NCBI GenBank assembly: GCA_028289505.1
Contig: JANQPK010000388.1
Span: 1-16,186, forward strand
From: Cyclobacteriaceae bacterium
GTDB taxonomy: Bacteria > Bacteroidota > Bacteroidia > Cytophagales > Cyclobacteriaceae
Length of the DNA stretch: 16,186 bases
Direction: 5' to 3'
Shown: piece by piece, positions 1 through 7,890 of the stretch
Layout: each line of letters starts with the position of its first letter
How positions within the stretch are numbered: the first letter of the stretch is position 1
The notes under the pieces: model-generated
What the model was told of the DNA's origin: nothing
Databases searched by the model: none
What the model saw: the letters and a program-made list of their open reading frames with translations, nothing else
Program-made: the position numbers and the translations under genes

Positions 1-139
1 TTTTAGGGGCAGAAGCCACCACCTCTTCGGTAATAGTTTGTGCAGTTTCCTGCTTTTTTGAGGTGCATCCGAATGGAAGCACTAAGCTGCCTGCGGCTAG
101 ATAAGAGCTATTTTTAATAAAGTTACGACGGGTCTTCAT
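1..139 (-). CDS. Tat-exported lipoprotein-like protein, N-terminus only
   Basis: This is the first 46 codons of a leftward gene that runs off the left edge. The start is the ATG whose complement is at 137-139. The protein opens with MKTRRNFIKNSS, a twin-arginine (Tat) signal with the RRNFIK core, followed by a short hydrophobic stretch (about residues 13-23) and then Cys25 in the context LPFGC. That Cys could be a lipidation site, although the -3 position is not canonical. A Lys/Gln/Glu/Thr-rich linker follows. Bacteroidota Tat signals of this kind often precede Gfo/Idh oxidoreductases or TIM-barrel sugar isomerases, but no catalytic domain is inside the window, so the function is unknown. 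It is divergent from the epimerase gene at 271. Confidence 0.7.
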   Translation of the reverse strand, partial: MKTRRNFIKNSSYLAAGSLVLPFGCTSKKQETAQTITEEVVASAPK

Positions 140-270
140 TAGAATATTATATATTTCTGTTTATCCTCGAAAGATATTAAAATTTTAAACTTTCCTCCAA
201 ATATGAAGCACCGATAGCTATAATTCGAAATATTTTTATTACTTAAACTATAAAACCAAGCCAAATCAAA
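140..270. other. AT-rich divergent intergenic gap
   Basis: These 131 bp separate the leftward Tat-protein gene from the rightward AGE epimerase gene and must hold both promoters. The sequence is very AT-rich. A leftward CATATTTG (complement of 198-205) resembles the Bacteroidota -7 element TAnnTTTG with one mismatch, about 60 nt before the leftward start, but no convincing -33 TTTG partner is seen. No convincing rightward element was found, and there is no reading frame worth calling. Confidence 0.35.
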
Positions 271-1635
271 ATGTATAGTCGAACCGATCGCATGATGTTC
301 AAACTTTGTCCATTTGTTTTTGTCATTCTGATCCTTTGGGTTTCTTATTCGTGTACTCCTGAGTCTACAGAACAGGCAACCCCGTCTATTGCAGACGAAA
401 TAGACAGTGTACTGCGACAGGATGTTGCTTACATGTGGTATCCACGGGTAATAGACTCTGCCTACGGGGGATATCTAAGTGACTTTGACTACAAGTGGGA
501 AGCAGACGGACCACAAAATAAACTAATTGTATCACAAGCCAGGCATGTTTGGACCTGCTCAAAACTAGAGGCCATGTATCCTGGGGAAGGTTTTATTGAC
601 TACGCTACTCACGGGTTTAATTACCTTCAGGAAGTTATGTGGGATTCTATACAAGGGGGATTCCACAGCTTATTGAGTCGTGATGGTAGGTTGTTGGACC
701 AGCAGTGGGGAGGACATAAAACAGCCTACGGCAATTCCTTTGGGATTTATGGATTAGCTGCCTATGTGATGGCTACCGGTGACCAAGAAGCACTTGAGTT
801 GGCAAAGTCGGCATTTCGTTGGTTGGACCAACATGCCTACGACTCAGAATATGGGGGATATTTCCAATTCATTACCCCTCAAGGAAAGGCACTGAAGGAT
901 GGATTTGAGGGAGTGCCACCAAAGGATCAGAATAGTTCTATTCATTTGCTGGAGGCATTTACCGAGTTATATCAGGTTTGGCCAAACGATACACTTAAAT
1001 CCCGTTTACAGGAGATGCTTACAACCATTAGAGATGTGGTAGCTGGTGATAAAGCATACATGAATCTATTCTTTAATCAGGATTGGAGCCCCGTGGTGTT
1101 TCGAGATTCACTGCCTCAGATCAGGGAGGCCAATTATGGCATTGACCACGTCTCTTTTGGGCATGATATCGAAATCGCATATCTGATGATGGAAGCTTCA
1201 GAGATATTGGGTCTTCACCATGACCAGGAAACAGTGTCCAGAAGTAAAAAAATGGTAGACCATGTATTGGATCATGGATGGGATGAGGAAGTAGGGGGGA
1301 TTTACGACAGGGGGTATTACCTGCCTGATACACCTGGTGTAACCATAATCAAGGATGCTAAGGTTTGGTGGTCTCAGGTAGAAGCACTCAATACACTATT
1401 GATCATGGCACAAATGTATCCAGACGACCCCAAAGATTATTATAGTAAGTTCCAACTGCAGTGGGATTACATCAAAACTTATATGTTAGATCATGACCAC
1501 GGCGGAATTCTGGCCGAGGGAACTGACAAAGACCATGAGAGTACTACTCGTGATAAGGGAGGTACCTGGAAAGTAAGCTACCATACTGCCCGATCGTTGA
1601 TGAATTGTTTCAATTCACTCAACTCTCAGCATTGA
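271..1635 (+). CDS. Exported AGE-family sugar 2-epimerase (N-acylglucosamine / cellobiose 2-epimerase-like)
   Basis: The 454-residue protein belongs to the AGE superfamily of (alpha/alpha)6-barrel epimerases, which interconvert glucose- and mannose-type residues at C2, either as free N-acylglucosamine or at the reducing end of a disaccharide. The cellobiose/mannobiose 2-epimerase catalytic signatures are visible: GHDIEIAYLMMEA (His298, Glu301), WWSQVEALN (Trp366, Trp367, Glu371) and WKVSYHTARS (His438). Short YGGYF and GGIYD turns recur, as is typical of the barrel. Unlike the usual cytoplasmic enzymes of about 390-410 residues, it has a hydrophobic N-terminal segment (about 10-27) ending in Cys28 (SYSC), so it is probably an exported lipoprotein; the lipobox is not strict. 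Met8 or Met9 are alternative starts giving a cleaner signal peptide. It converges with mscL. Acceptor sugar unknown. Confidence 0.86.
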   Translation: MYSRTDRMMFKLCPFVFVILILWVSYSCTPESTEQATPSIADEIDSVLRQDVAYMWYPRVIDSAYGGYLSDFDYKWEADGPQNKLIVSQARHVWTCSKLEAMYPGEGFIDYATHGFNYLQEVMWDSIQGGFHSLLSRDGRLLDQQWGGHKTAYGNSFGIYGLAAYVMATGDQEALELAKSAFRWLDQHAYDSEYGGYFQFITPQGKALKDGFEGVPPKDQNSSIHLLEAFTELYQVWPNDTLKSRLQEMLTTIRDVVAGDKAYMNLFFNQDWSPVVFRDSLPQIREANYGIDHVSFGHDIEIAYLMMEASEILGLHHDQETVSRSKKMVDHVLDHGWDEEVGGIYDRGYYLPDTPGVTIIKDAKVWWSQVEALNTLLIMAQMYPDDPKDYYSKFQLQWDYIKTYMLDHDHGGILAEGTDKDHESTTRDKGGTWKVSYHTARSLMNCFNSLNSQH

Positions 1636-1636
1636 A

Positions 1637-1693
1637 CAATTAACAATTAACAATGCACAATTAGCAATGTGCCTTAATTGTTTATTGTTAATT
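1637..1693. terminator. Heptamer-repeat inverted repeat, probable bidirectional terminator
   Basis: CAAT recurs exactly every 7 nt at 1637, 1644, 1651, 1658 and 1665 (units CAATTAA, CAATTAA, CAATGCA, CAATTAG, CAATGTG). Two more units, CAATAAA and CAATTAA, lie on the opposite strand at about 1674-1687. Together they form a hairpin: the arm at 1639-1654 pairs with 1677-1692 at 15 of 16 positions, and an inner GCACA (1655-1659) pairs with TGTGC (1668-1672). A run of T follows on the plus strand (1692-1697). The element starts 1 nt after the epimerase stop and overlaps the last codons and TAA of mscL, so it could end transcription from both sides. It might also be a dispersed genomic repeat. Confidence 0.6.
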
Positions 1694-2117
1694 TTTTATT
1701 GATCCCATTAAGCGTTTCATCAATACTAGCCAACAACTCAATATCTCTGGGAGTAGGTACTGTCTTCTCTTTTTGATCTTCAGCCATTCTGCGTAGCATA
1801 TTGAAGAACTTGATTGCCAGGAACAGTACCCAAGCCATCAATAAAAAATCGAAGGTTACTTGAATAAAGTGCCCGTATTCGATGGCGACTTCCGGTTGAA
1901 TTACCGTACCATCCTGGCCTAATTGTTCCTGCATTATCACTGTCCGCAGATCTACCAGGCTTATTTTTCCCAGGAAAAACCCAAGTGGAGGCATTATAAT
2001 ATCCTCTACTAGTGAGGATATTACTTCACTTGAGGCGGCTCCAATTATGATGCCAACTGCCATATCCACCATATTCCCTTTAATGGCGAACTCTTTAAAT
2101 TCTTGAAATACCTTCAT
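1674..2117 (-). CDS. mscL: Large-conductance mechanosensitive channel MscL
   Basis: The 147-residue inner-membrane channel opens under membrane tension to release solutes during hypo-osmotic shock. It aligns with the classic family along its length: the amphipathic N-terminus (KEFAIKGN, residues 8-15), the pore-lining TM1 beginning VDMAVGIIIGAA, the conserved IIMPPLGFFLG at the end of TM1, a periplasmic loop of about 30 residues, TM2 starting near FIQVTFDFLLMAW, and a charged cytoplasmic helix. The length fits the family (about 130-150). Within TM1, Ser-Ser replaces the Phe-Gly of E. coli GAAFGK, a modest variation in the gating region. The last codons lie in the heptamer hairpin shared with the upstream convergent epimerase. 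It is divergent from the lyase gene at 2202 and appears to be a housekeeping gene unrelated to the sugar cluster. Confidence 0.97.
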   Translation of the reverse strand: MKVFQEFKEFAIKGNMVDMAVGIIIGAASSEVISSLVEDIIMPPLGFFLGKISLVDLRTVIMQEQLGQDGTVIQPEVAIEYGHFIQVTFDFLLMAWVLFLAIKFFNMLRRMAEDQKEKTVPTPRDIELLASIDETLNGINKKLTINN

Positions 2118-2201
2118 TGTTTATTTGTATTTAATTAATTGAGAAAGAATGGTTTGAAGATGCTCAAGATAAAGGATTGTTCTTGGAATTTTGGGGATTA
2201 A
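2118..2201. promoter_or_regulatory. Divergent intergenic gap between mscL and lyase gene
   Basis: These 84 bp must hold the promoters for leftward mscL and the rightward heparinase-like gene. A rightward TTTATTTG near 2119-2126 matches TAnnTTTG at 7 of 8 positions, but no clear -33 element is in range. No strong ribosome binding site precedes ATG 2202. No palindromic operator was noticed. Confidence 0.3.
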
Positions 2202-4097
2202 ATGGCACTTTCCAAGAACTCAATCCACAAAACCATGTCCCGAATTCTGCTGACAGTCCTGATTCTATATTCCTGGAGTAGCTCCGCACAGACACACTAC
2301 TCAGATGATATGCCCAAGCTGGAAAACCCAGTCTCAGTGGAATACCTCCAAAAGAACCTGGCCAAAAGACACCCAAGGCTGGTGCTAAACGAAAAAAATG
2401 AGGCCACACTGAGGGAGAAATTGAAGTCAGATCCGGTAATTCAGAATGTTTATGCCGCCATCAGGTTGAATACAGAATCAATCCTTCAAAAGCCTTTGCT
2501 TGAACGAAAGCAGGTAGGAAGAAGGTTGTTGGGAACCTCAAGGGAATTTCTTTACCGTATCAATATGCTGGCTATGGTTTACAGGGTTGATCAGGAGATG
2601 AGGGTATTGGAAAGAATTAATGATGAGGTGCTGGCTGTAAGTTCATTTTCCGACTGGAATCCATCACATTTTCTTGATGTCGCTGAGATGGCGTTGGGGG
2701 TAGCATTAGCGCTGGACTGGACTGCTGGTGACTTACCAGACGCAACAAAGCAGTTAGCCATCCAGGCACTAGTGGACAAAGGAATCAAACCAAGTTGGCC
2801 AGAAGGTAAGCAACCTGGATGGGCTTATGGTACCAATAACTGGAATCAGGTTTGCAATGGGGGTATGATAGCCGCATCTATAGCAGTTGCCGAACATGAG
2901 CCCGAGTTGGCTGCCAAAACCATACACCGTGCATTAGACGGCCTACCAGTCTCCCTGATAGAATATGGTCCAGATGGAGTTTATCCTGAGGGTTCAACAT
3001 ATTGGGGATATGGCACCAGCTATTCTGTGATTACCATTGCTATGCTGGAAAGTGCATTGGGAACCGACTTCGGAATGGGGGAGTACCCAGCATTCCAGGA
3101 GAGTGCAGTCTTTAGATTACTTTGTAATGCTCCCTCTGGTTGGTATTATAATTTTGCAGACTGCGGAGATCAGCGTGGGCAAAATGGTGATTTTACCTTA
3201 GCCTGGTTCGCCACTAAATCTGGAAACAGCGCTTTTTTTGAAAAGGAACGTTTCTTGAGAAATCCTGAAGAAATGGGGAAACTGACCCGGCTTACCGGTG
3301 CGGCATTAGTTTGGCTGGCACAATTCGAACCAAGTAGATCCGAACCTATACCATCTTCTTGGAAGGGAGAGGGAGCTAATCCCATTGTGATATTCAATGG
3401 TGGAGAGAACGATCCCAATCAGTACTATTTTGGCGGTAAGGGAGGACGAGGTACTGTCAACCATGGTAATATGGATGCTGGATCATTCATATTTGAGTTA
3501 GATGGGATCAGGTGGGTAATTGATCCGGGGAACCAACCTTACCATGAGTTGGAAAAAACGGGATTTAATTTATGGGCGAGATGCCAGGACTGTGAACGAT
3601 GGAACTTATTGACCAAAAACAACTATGGCCACAGCACCATTACCGTGAATAATGAGTTGCACAAGGTTGATGGTTTGGTTGAAATGACCAGTTTCCAATC
3701 GGGTGCCAATCCACGAGTATCATTTGACATGGCACCGGCTTTTGGTGACTTGTTAGCTTCTGCTTCCAGGAGCTTCTTAAAAGAAGGAACTCGATCTTTA
3801 CTAATTGAAGATAAAATCTCTATCAGCGATAGCACTGAAACGGTTACCTGGCAGTTGATGACTCAGGCGGAGGTAGCAGTAATTGATGGAGGCTTGATTT
3901 TAAGCCAGCAAGGAAAGCAACTTAAAATAAGTAATATTACCCATCCCGGTATGAAAGTAGAAATCGTTAATCTCGACCCTCCTCCACTAGAATTGGACCG
4001 TAAAATAGACGGCTTGAAGCGTATTGAATATCGGTATCCAGCAGCAATGTTCGAAGATGGCAATGGAAATATTGGTATTTTGCTATCTGGTGAATAG
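2202..4097 (+). CDS. Exported heparinase II/III-family polysaccharide lyase-like protein
   Basis: The 631-residue protein has the layout of heparinase II/III and alginate-lyase-like enzymes: a signal peptide, an alpha-toroid catalytic half, then a beta-sandwich. The signal peptide is best read from Met12 (ATG at 2235), giving MSRILLTVLILYS and cleavage after SSA; the first 11 codons may not be translated. The toroid carries TNNWNQVCNGG (211-221) and YPEGSTYWGYGTSY (261-274), where the family has its catalytic Asn/His and Tyr. The beta-sandwich opens with the hallmark NHGNMDAGSFIFE (His421, Asp425), followed by WVIDPGNQPY. Such enzymes cleave uronate-containing polysaccharides by beta-elimination in the periplasm or outside the cell. 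Whether this one acts on a glycosaminoglycan or another uronan cannot be read from the sequence. It stops 2 bp before the end of the opposing operon. Confidence 0.84.
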   Translation: MALSKNSIHKTMSRILLTVLILYSWSSSAQTHYSDDMPKLENPVSVEYLQKNLAKRHPRLVLNEKNEATLREKLKSDPVIQNVYAAIRLNTESILQKPLLERKQVGRRLLGTSREFLYRINMLAMVYRVDQEMRVLERINDEVLAVSSFSDWNPSHFLDVAEMALGVALALDWTAGDLPDATKQLAIQALVDKGIKPSWPEGKQPGWAYGTNNWNQVCNGGMIAASIAVAEHEPELAAKTIHRALDGLPVSLIEYGPDGVYPEGSTYWGYGTSYSVITIAMLESALGTDFGMGEYPAFQESAVFRLLCNAPSGWYYNFADCGDQRGQNGDFTLAWFATKSGNSAFFEKERFLRNPEEMGKLTRLTGAALVWLAQFEPSRSEPIPSSWKGEGANPIVIFNGGENDPNQYYFGGKGGRGTVNHGNMDAGSFIFELDGIRWVIDPGNQPYHELEKTGFNLWARCQDCERWNLLTKNNYGHSTITVNNELHKVDGLVEMTSFQSGANPRVSFDMAPAFGDLLASASRSFLKEGTRSLLIEDKISISDSTETVTWQLMTQAEVAVIDGGLILSQQGKQLKISNITHPGMKVEIVNLDPPPLELDRKIDGLKRIEYRYPAAMFEDGNGNIGILLSGE

Positions 4098-4099
4098 GA

Positions 4100-5275
4100 C
4101 TAGAGCCGAAGATTGATTCCCCATCTAATCAGAAGTTTAGACATCCACAACATCATTAAGCTGAATACCACAGACCTTAACACTCCCGGAACCCCCTGGT
4201 TAAGAATTGCCGGCCACAGGCCAAACCCAGCTACGGCATAATAAATAAAGGGTAATATATAGGTAAGTAATGGATTCATGCCAGCTGGTTTTAGGAAATC
4301 AGCCCAGTTGCCTATTTTCTTTATCTCTACCACCCAATGTATAAGTGCAAACACCAAGCAGCACCAAGCAATACTGTAAAGGGCCCAACTGGGGGTGGCT
4401 CCAATTTTACTGACTCCAAACAATGGTTTCAGAAAGTAACCTGCAATGAAACAAATGGCTGCTAATGTGATGATCCATCTCAATTGGGCTTTTCCGGAGT
4501 GATCATAGGTGCCTTTTTGCAATAAAAGAGTCATAAGAATGCCGGCCATTACCAGCACTGCATGTACAATGTGACCAATTTGGTTTCCGGCCCAACCGCT
4601 GAGGAGTGCAATATGCTGCATTTTTAGTGATATCAAGCCCAATGCAAGCATCATCAGAATGCCCATGGATGCGATATTTGCAACCAAGCTTTCTCTAGCT
4701 ATCAGGTAGATCATGGAGGCAATTAGATAGGCCCAGCCAATCAGCCCCAGTATGCCCCACCAGCTTAGGGTCATTCCGATCAATGCTCCGGGCTCTCCCT
4801 TCCTGTATAAGAATGTTAATGCTATCAGGATAACAATACCAACTGCTCGCAAGGTCAATGAAAGGGTCTTTCCCTGATCTTTGGGGTATTGGTTCCAGAT
4901 AGCAATTACACTGAGGTACAGTAATACTTTCCACCAGGAGCCAGGAATAAGATTAGCCTCTTGATTCATCTCTCCGGCATTAACCATAAATACTCCCAGT
5001 ATAATTAATCCAACAGTCCTGATCAGAATGTGCTTTGCCACCTCTAATGTGGTAGCTCCTTGATCCAACCGACGGTTGATAGCCAGTGGTATAGACATGC
5101 CAACGATGATCAGAAAAGCTGGAAATACAATATCCACAAAGGTCATTTTGTTGGAATCCTCGTCAGCATGATACATCCAGTCAGGGAGTCCCGAGACGCC
5201 CGCCACATCATTGACAAATATCATCACGAAAATAGTCAGCCCCCGAAAAACATCGATTGACTGAATACGGCCCAT
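4100..5275 (-). CDS. Polytopic membrane N-acetyltransferase, DUF5009 / HGSNAT-like
   Basis: The 391-residue protein has roughly ten hydrophobic segments and the N-terminal signature of the heparan-alpha-glucosaminide N-acetyltransferase family: RIQSIDVFRG (3-12), a VN pair (21-22), MYHADED with His36, then FVDIVFPAFLIIVGMSI (46-62). In the human lysosomal enzyme the equivalent His is the proposed acetyl carrier, which moves acetyl from cytosolic acetyl-CoA across the membrane to a terminal glucosamine amino group. By analogy this protein would acetylate an amino sugar in the periplasm; bacterial substrates are poorly known. It is the last gene of the leftward operon, 3 nt after the de-N-acetylase stop. 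The acidic HADED stretch departs from the HA-x-W-x-G form of the animal enzyme, so chemistry on another acceptor is possible. Confidence 0.83.
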   Translation of the reverse strand: MGRIQSIDVFRGLTIFVMIFVNDVAGVSGLPDWMYHADEDSNKMTFVDIVFPAFLIIVGMSIPLAINRRLDQGATTLEVAKHILIRTVGLIILGVFMVNAGEMNQEANLIPGSWWKVLLYLSVIAIWNQYPKDQGKTLSLTLRAVGIVILIALTFLYRKGEPGALIGMTLSWWGILGLIGWAYLIASMIYLIARESLVANIASMGILMMLALGLISLKMQHIALLSGWAGNQIGHIVHAVLVMAGILMTLLLQKGTYDHSGKAQLRWIITLAAICFIAGYFLKPLFGVSKIGATPSWALYSIAWCCLVFALIHWVVEIKKIGNWADFLKPAGMNPLLTYILPFIYYAVAGFGLWPAILNQGVPGVLRSVVFSLMMLWMSKLLIRWGINLRL

Positions 5276-5278
5276 AGC

Positions 5279-6073
5279 TTAGAATTTCTTGATTTTTTGT
5301 ACACTTTGGCCTGCTGCTGCCATCATGGCCACTGCCTTAGGAAATCTGGCAAGACAACCCCTCATGGTGGCCAGGCTTTGATAGTAGTCATTGTATCTGA
5401 ATCCTGTTTCACCTCGCCACATGGGGAAAATGGCGCATGCGGCAATCCATTGATCATAAACCTCTGAAATATCCATATAGGTGTCTTGTTGGAAATTATC
5501 CATGTCTTCCCAGTTCTCAGCGTAGAACATTTGTCCTGCATAATGAGCTGGGTATTCACGGGCAAGAGTCTTCAACCCTGCATAAAACCGTGCGTACTGT
5601 ACAATATGATAACAGTTTACATGATCCTTGTGCCAGCTTCCTTCCCAGTGTGTAATAATTATTGATGGCTTGACACTCCTGATTACGTCACAAACCGCCA
5701 GGCTGGATTCTTCATTAAATGGTATCTCTGCATCAGGATAGTCCAGGAATACAGCATTTGCCCCAATAGCTGAGGCCGATTGTTCCATGGCCTGCTGTTG
5801 CATTAGCCCGTATTCATCTAGTGGTATACTGCTATGCCCTTTTTCGCCCAGTGAAAGACTGAGAAAGGTTCCGGTCCCTCCATTGGCAATATGTTGGGCA
5901 ACCGCACCACCCATAGAGAACATTCCATCTCCGGGATGTGCACCTATGGCAAGAATAGCTCCATTATTGGCTGGACTGCTCCAGGCAGGCTGACTGTTAA
6001 ATACCAGGATACCAGCAGAGGCGGTGGCAGTGGTTTTGATAAATTTACGTCTGTTGCTTGCGGTATTTTTCAT
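5279..6073 (-). CDS. Tat-exported PIG-L/LmbE-family de-N-acetylase with altered active-site motif
   Basis: The 264-residue protein belongs to the PIG-L/LmbE family of Zn-dependent deacetylases, which remove acetyl from GlcNAc groups (MshB, GlcNAc-PI deacetylase, diacetylchitobiose deacetylase). A Tat signal (SNRRKFIK, then a hydrophobic segment to about residue 32) sends it to the periplasm. The metal ligands are visible: His46 and Asp49 in AHPGDG (45-50) and HKDH (His148, Asp150, His151). The usual motif is HPDDE: here the first Asp, which is the catalytic base in MshB, is Gly48, and the Glu is Gly50. The rest of the Rossmann-like fold is intact (FLSLSLGEKG, PSIIITHWEG). It sits between the GH9 gene and the acetyltransferase gene. 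It may belong to a subfamily with different chemistry, or act as a binding protein. Confidence 0.85.
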   Translation of the reverse strand: MKNTASNRRKFIKTTATASAGILVFNSQPAWSSPANNGAILAIGAHPGDGMFSMGGAVAQHIANGGTGTFLSLSLGEKGHSSIPLDEYGLMQQQAMEQSASAIGANAVFLDYPDAEIPFNEESSLAVCDVIRSVKPSIIITHWEGSWHKDHVNCYHIVQYARFYAGLKTLAREYPAHYAGQMFYAENWEDMDNFQQDTYMDISEVYDQWIAACAIFPMWRGETGFRYNDYYQSLATMRGCLARFPKAVAMMAAAGQSVQKIKKF

Positions 6074-6084
6074 TATCTAGGTCT

Positions 6085-7878
6085 TTAGTCGCTGAAATGT
6101 GCCATAAAGTAAATCGCACCTGCGGTGCCGTCCATGGTTGGTTCATTAGTGGAATAATCTCCTATATCGTCATGGTAGACCACATGACTGTTCTGTATTT
6201 GCTCATAGGGGTCTGGCTTGGTTAGTAATAAACCCAATAGCTTGCTGTAAATACTTTGATAAATGGGGCCATCTACCAACCCACCTGGTACTTCTTTGCC
6301 AGTCATCTTCCAAATACTGGTATGCACATCTACAGGGTAGTCTCTATCCTGGGGTATTGCAGTGAACATCGATGTTCCCCAGGGATTTCGGCCCAATAAC
6401 CAGTCACGATGAGCCAACATATAAGAGTGGTATTGCATATCACCGGTCATTTTCTGATAAAGTAAAATATGCGTAATAAGCGAAACGGTAAGATTATTGG
6501 AGCACCAAATAAATGGCACCCCAATGCTAAAGGGGTTGGTTTCTCCCCGTTTTATGGTGTTTTCAATGCCTGATTGGTAATACCCCGCCAACTGTTGTTG
6601 AAAGTCAGCGTCGACCAGAGGATATAAAGCAAAATGTGCCACGTTAACAAAAGGATAAAGTTCATAATGTGAGGCAGAATCGAATTCCATCCAGGAAGTC
6701 CCTGTGGTCTGAGTAGCATAATACATGGCGTCCTCCAGATACTTCTGATTACCAGTTGCCTTATAGAGTTCGGCGGCACCCCATTCCATATCATCATTCC
6801 AGGTATTCTCGTTGTACCGATAAGGAGCGCCAAATGAATTACCCTGCTGGTAACCCTCATTTTGTTTTCCCAGTGCATAGAGACTTTTAGCCGCATTCAG
6901 ACATTTCAATGCGTAAGCAGTATCCTTTACCTGTTCTATCCATATGCCATAACCAAGCGCCATGGCAGCGGCAGAACGGCCTGCAAGATTGGCAAAGCCA
7001 GTTGCTTTGCTTTTGTATTTTCCCAAACCCTGTGGTTTACCAGTAGCCATATAAGCCGCACGATAGCTGTTAGGCCCCCATCCGTAATCAGAGCTATCAG
7101 ATGTGGGCAGCTTCCAACCGATGTGGTCCCGGTCATCAGCAATTTGGTGAAACAGCTGGTCTTCCGCTGGGTGCATTTTATGGATCCAGTCCAATCCCCA
7201 CTTGGCTTCATCTAGAACGTCTGGCAGCCCATTGGAACCTGGATCCCCCAACGCGTTGTATTGATCATCAAATTTTGAAGGTTCCAATTCAAAAGCTTGG
7301 AGCATTCTCCCGGTGGCATTGCTGGAGGTAATCAAATATTTGAGCTGGTCTCCTGCATCATGCCATCCTCCACTGAGATCGAGATAGGAGGAATCGGGCA
7401 TGGGGCTGTAAAAGGTACGCCCATCCATAGTATGACAAACTTCTCCCAAAAAGGGATTATAGCCACATCGCTGTTGCCGCATAAATCCCAGAAGATCCTC
7501 ATGGTATGTGGAAAAGGCTTTATTTCCAATGGTAAAGCTCTCTGAGGTAACCCCACTGGATTTTAACCTGATAACATATTGACCGGGCTCACTGAACTCG
7601 CTGAAATCCAGTTCAGTATAGTTTCGGAATTTTTTCCAGGTAGGCGCCTTCGACTTCCTGATTTTGGCAGTGTAAACAGTATTTCCAGATTCTGAATCAA
7701 TCAGTTCGAACTGGCCGGAAATGGTGCCATTTGAAAAAGCCAGTGCTACCTTATGGTCTAATGGCAGATAACCCACCAGGTTATGTCGGATATAAATCTC
7801 TTCCGATGAGTTGGTAAAGCCAGCTAGAATTATTCCTGTGAATAATAAAATCAGCAATTTCGATCCTGATATTTTCAT
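6085..7878 (-). CDS. Exported glycoside hydrolase family 9 enzyme (endoglucanase or exo-glucosaminidase type)
   Basis: The 597-residue protein starts at ATG 7878, 12 nt after the SIS stop; a longer reading from TTG 7890 would spoil the signal peptide (KISGSKLLILLFTGIILAG). After the signal comes an Ig-like N-terminal domain (IRHNLVGYLPLDHKVALAF and on, about 27-115), then the GH9 (alpha/alpha)6 barrel. Catalytic features are GGWHDAGDQ with Asp174 and Asp177, the Cys/His cluster RCGYNPFLGEVCH typical of the Zn site in CelD-type enzymes, DWLLGRNPWGTS, and a terminal DDIGDYSTNEPT with the acid Glu579. GH9 holds cellulases but also exo-beta-glucosaminidases of chitosan-oligosaccharide pathways. 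The amino-sugar genes on either side favour the latter, but the sequence alone does not decide. Confidence 0.9.
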   Translation of the reverse strand: MKISGSKLLILLFTGIILAGFTNSSEEIYIRHNLVGYLPLDHKVALAFSNGTISGQFELIDSESGNTVYTAKIRKSKAPTWKKFRNYTELDFSEFSEPGQYVIRLKSSGVTSESFTIGNKAFSTYHEDLLGFMRQQRCGYNPFLGEVCHTMDGRTFYSPMPDSSYLDLSGGWHDAGDQLKYLITSSNATGRMLQAFELEPSKFDDQYNALGDPGSNGLPDVLDEAKWGLDWIHKMHPAEDQLFHQIADDRDHIGWKLPTSDSSDYGWGPNSYRAAYMATGKPQGLGKYKSKATGFANLAGRSAAAMALGYGIWIEQVKDTAYALKCLNAAKSLYALGKQNEGYQQGNSFGAPYRYNENTWNDDMEWGAAELYKATGNQKYLEDAMYYATQTTGTSWMEFDSASHYELYPFVNVAHFALYPLVDADFQQQLAGYYQSGIENTIKRGETNPFSIGVPFIWCSNNLTVSLITHILLYQKMTGDMQYHSYMLAHRDWLLGRNPWGTSMFTAIPQDRDYPVDVHTSIWKMTGKEVPGGLVDGPIYQSIYSKLLGLLLTKPDPYEQIQNSHVVYHDDIGDYSTNEPTMDGTAGAIYFMAHFSD

Positions 7879-7890
7879 ATGGTAAACCAA

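Noticed and set aside
1637..1693. Short CRISPR-like array
   Set aside because: The period is only 7 nt with no spacers; it is a heptamer repeat that folds into a hairpin.
4098..4099. Possible terminator between the convergent lyase and acetyltransferase genes
   Set aside because: Only 2 bp separate the stops, and I saw no clear hairpin plus T-run in the flanking coding sequence.
6552..6896. 114-codon open frame on the minus strand
   Set aside because: It is a different frame inside the GH9 gene; the composition is a shadow of the real coding frame.
6862..7215. 117-codon open frame on the plus strand
   Set aside because: It lies antisense inside the GH9 gene, whose catalytic motifs are intact, and its translation has no recognisable domain.
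7879..7890. TTG start for the GH9 protein adding four residues
   Set aside because: ATG 7878 gives a normal signal peptide and 12-nt operon spacing, so a rare TTG start is not needed.
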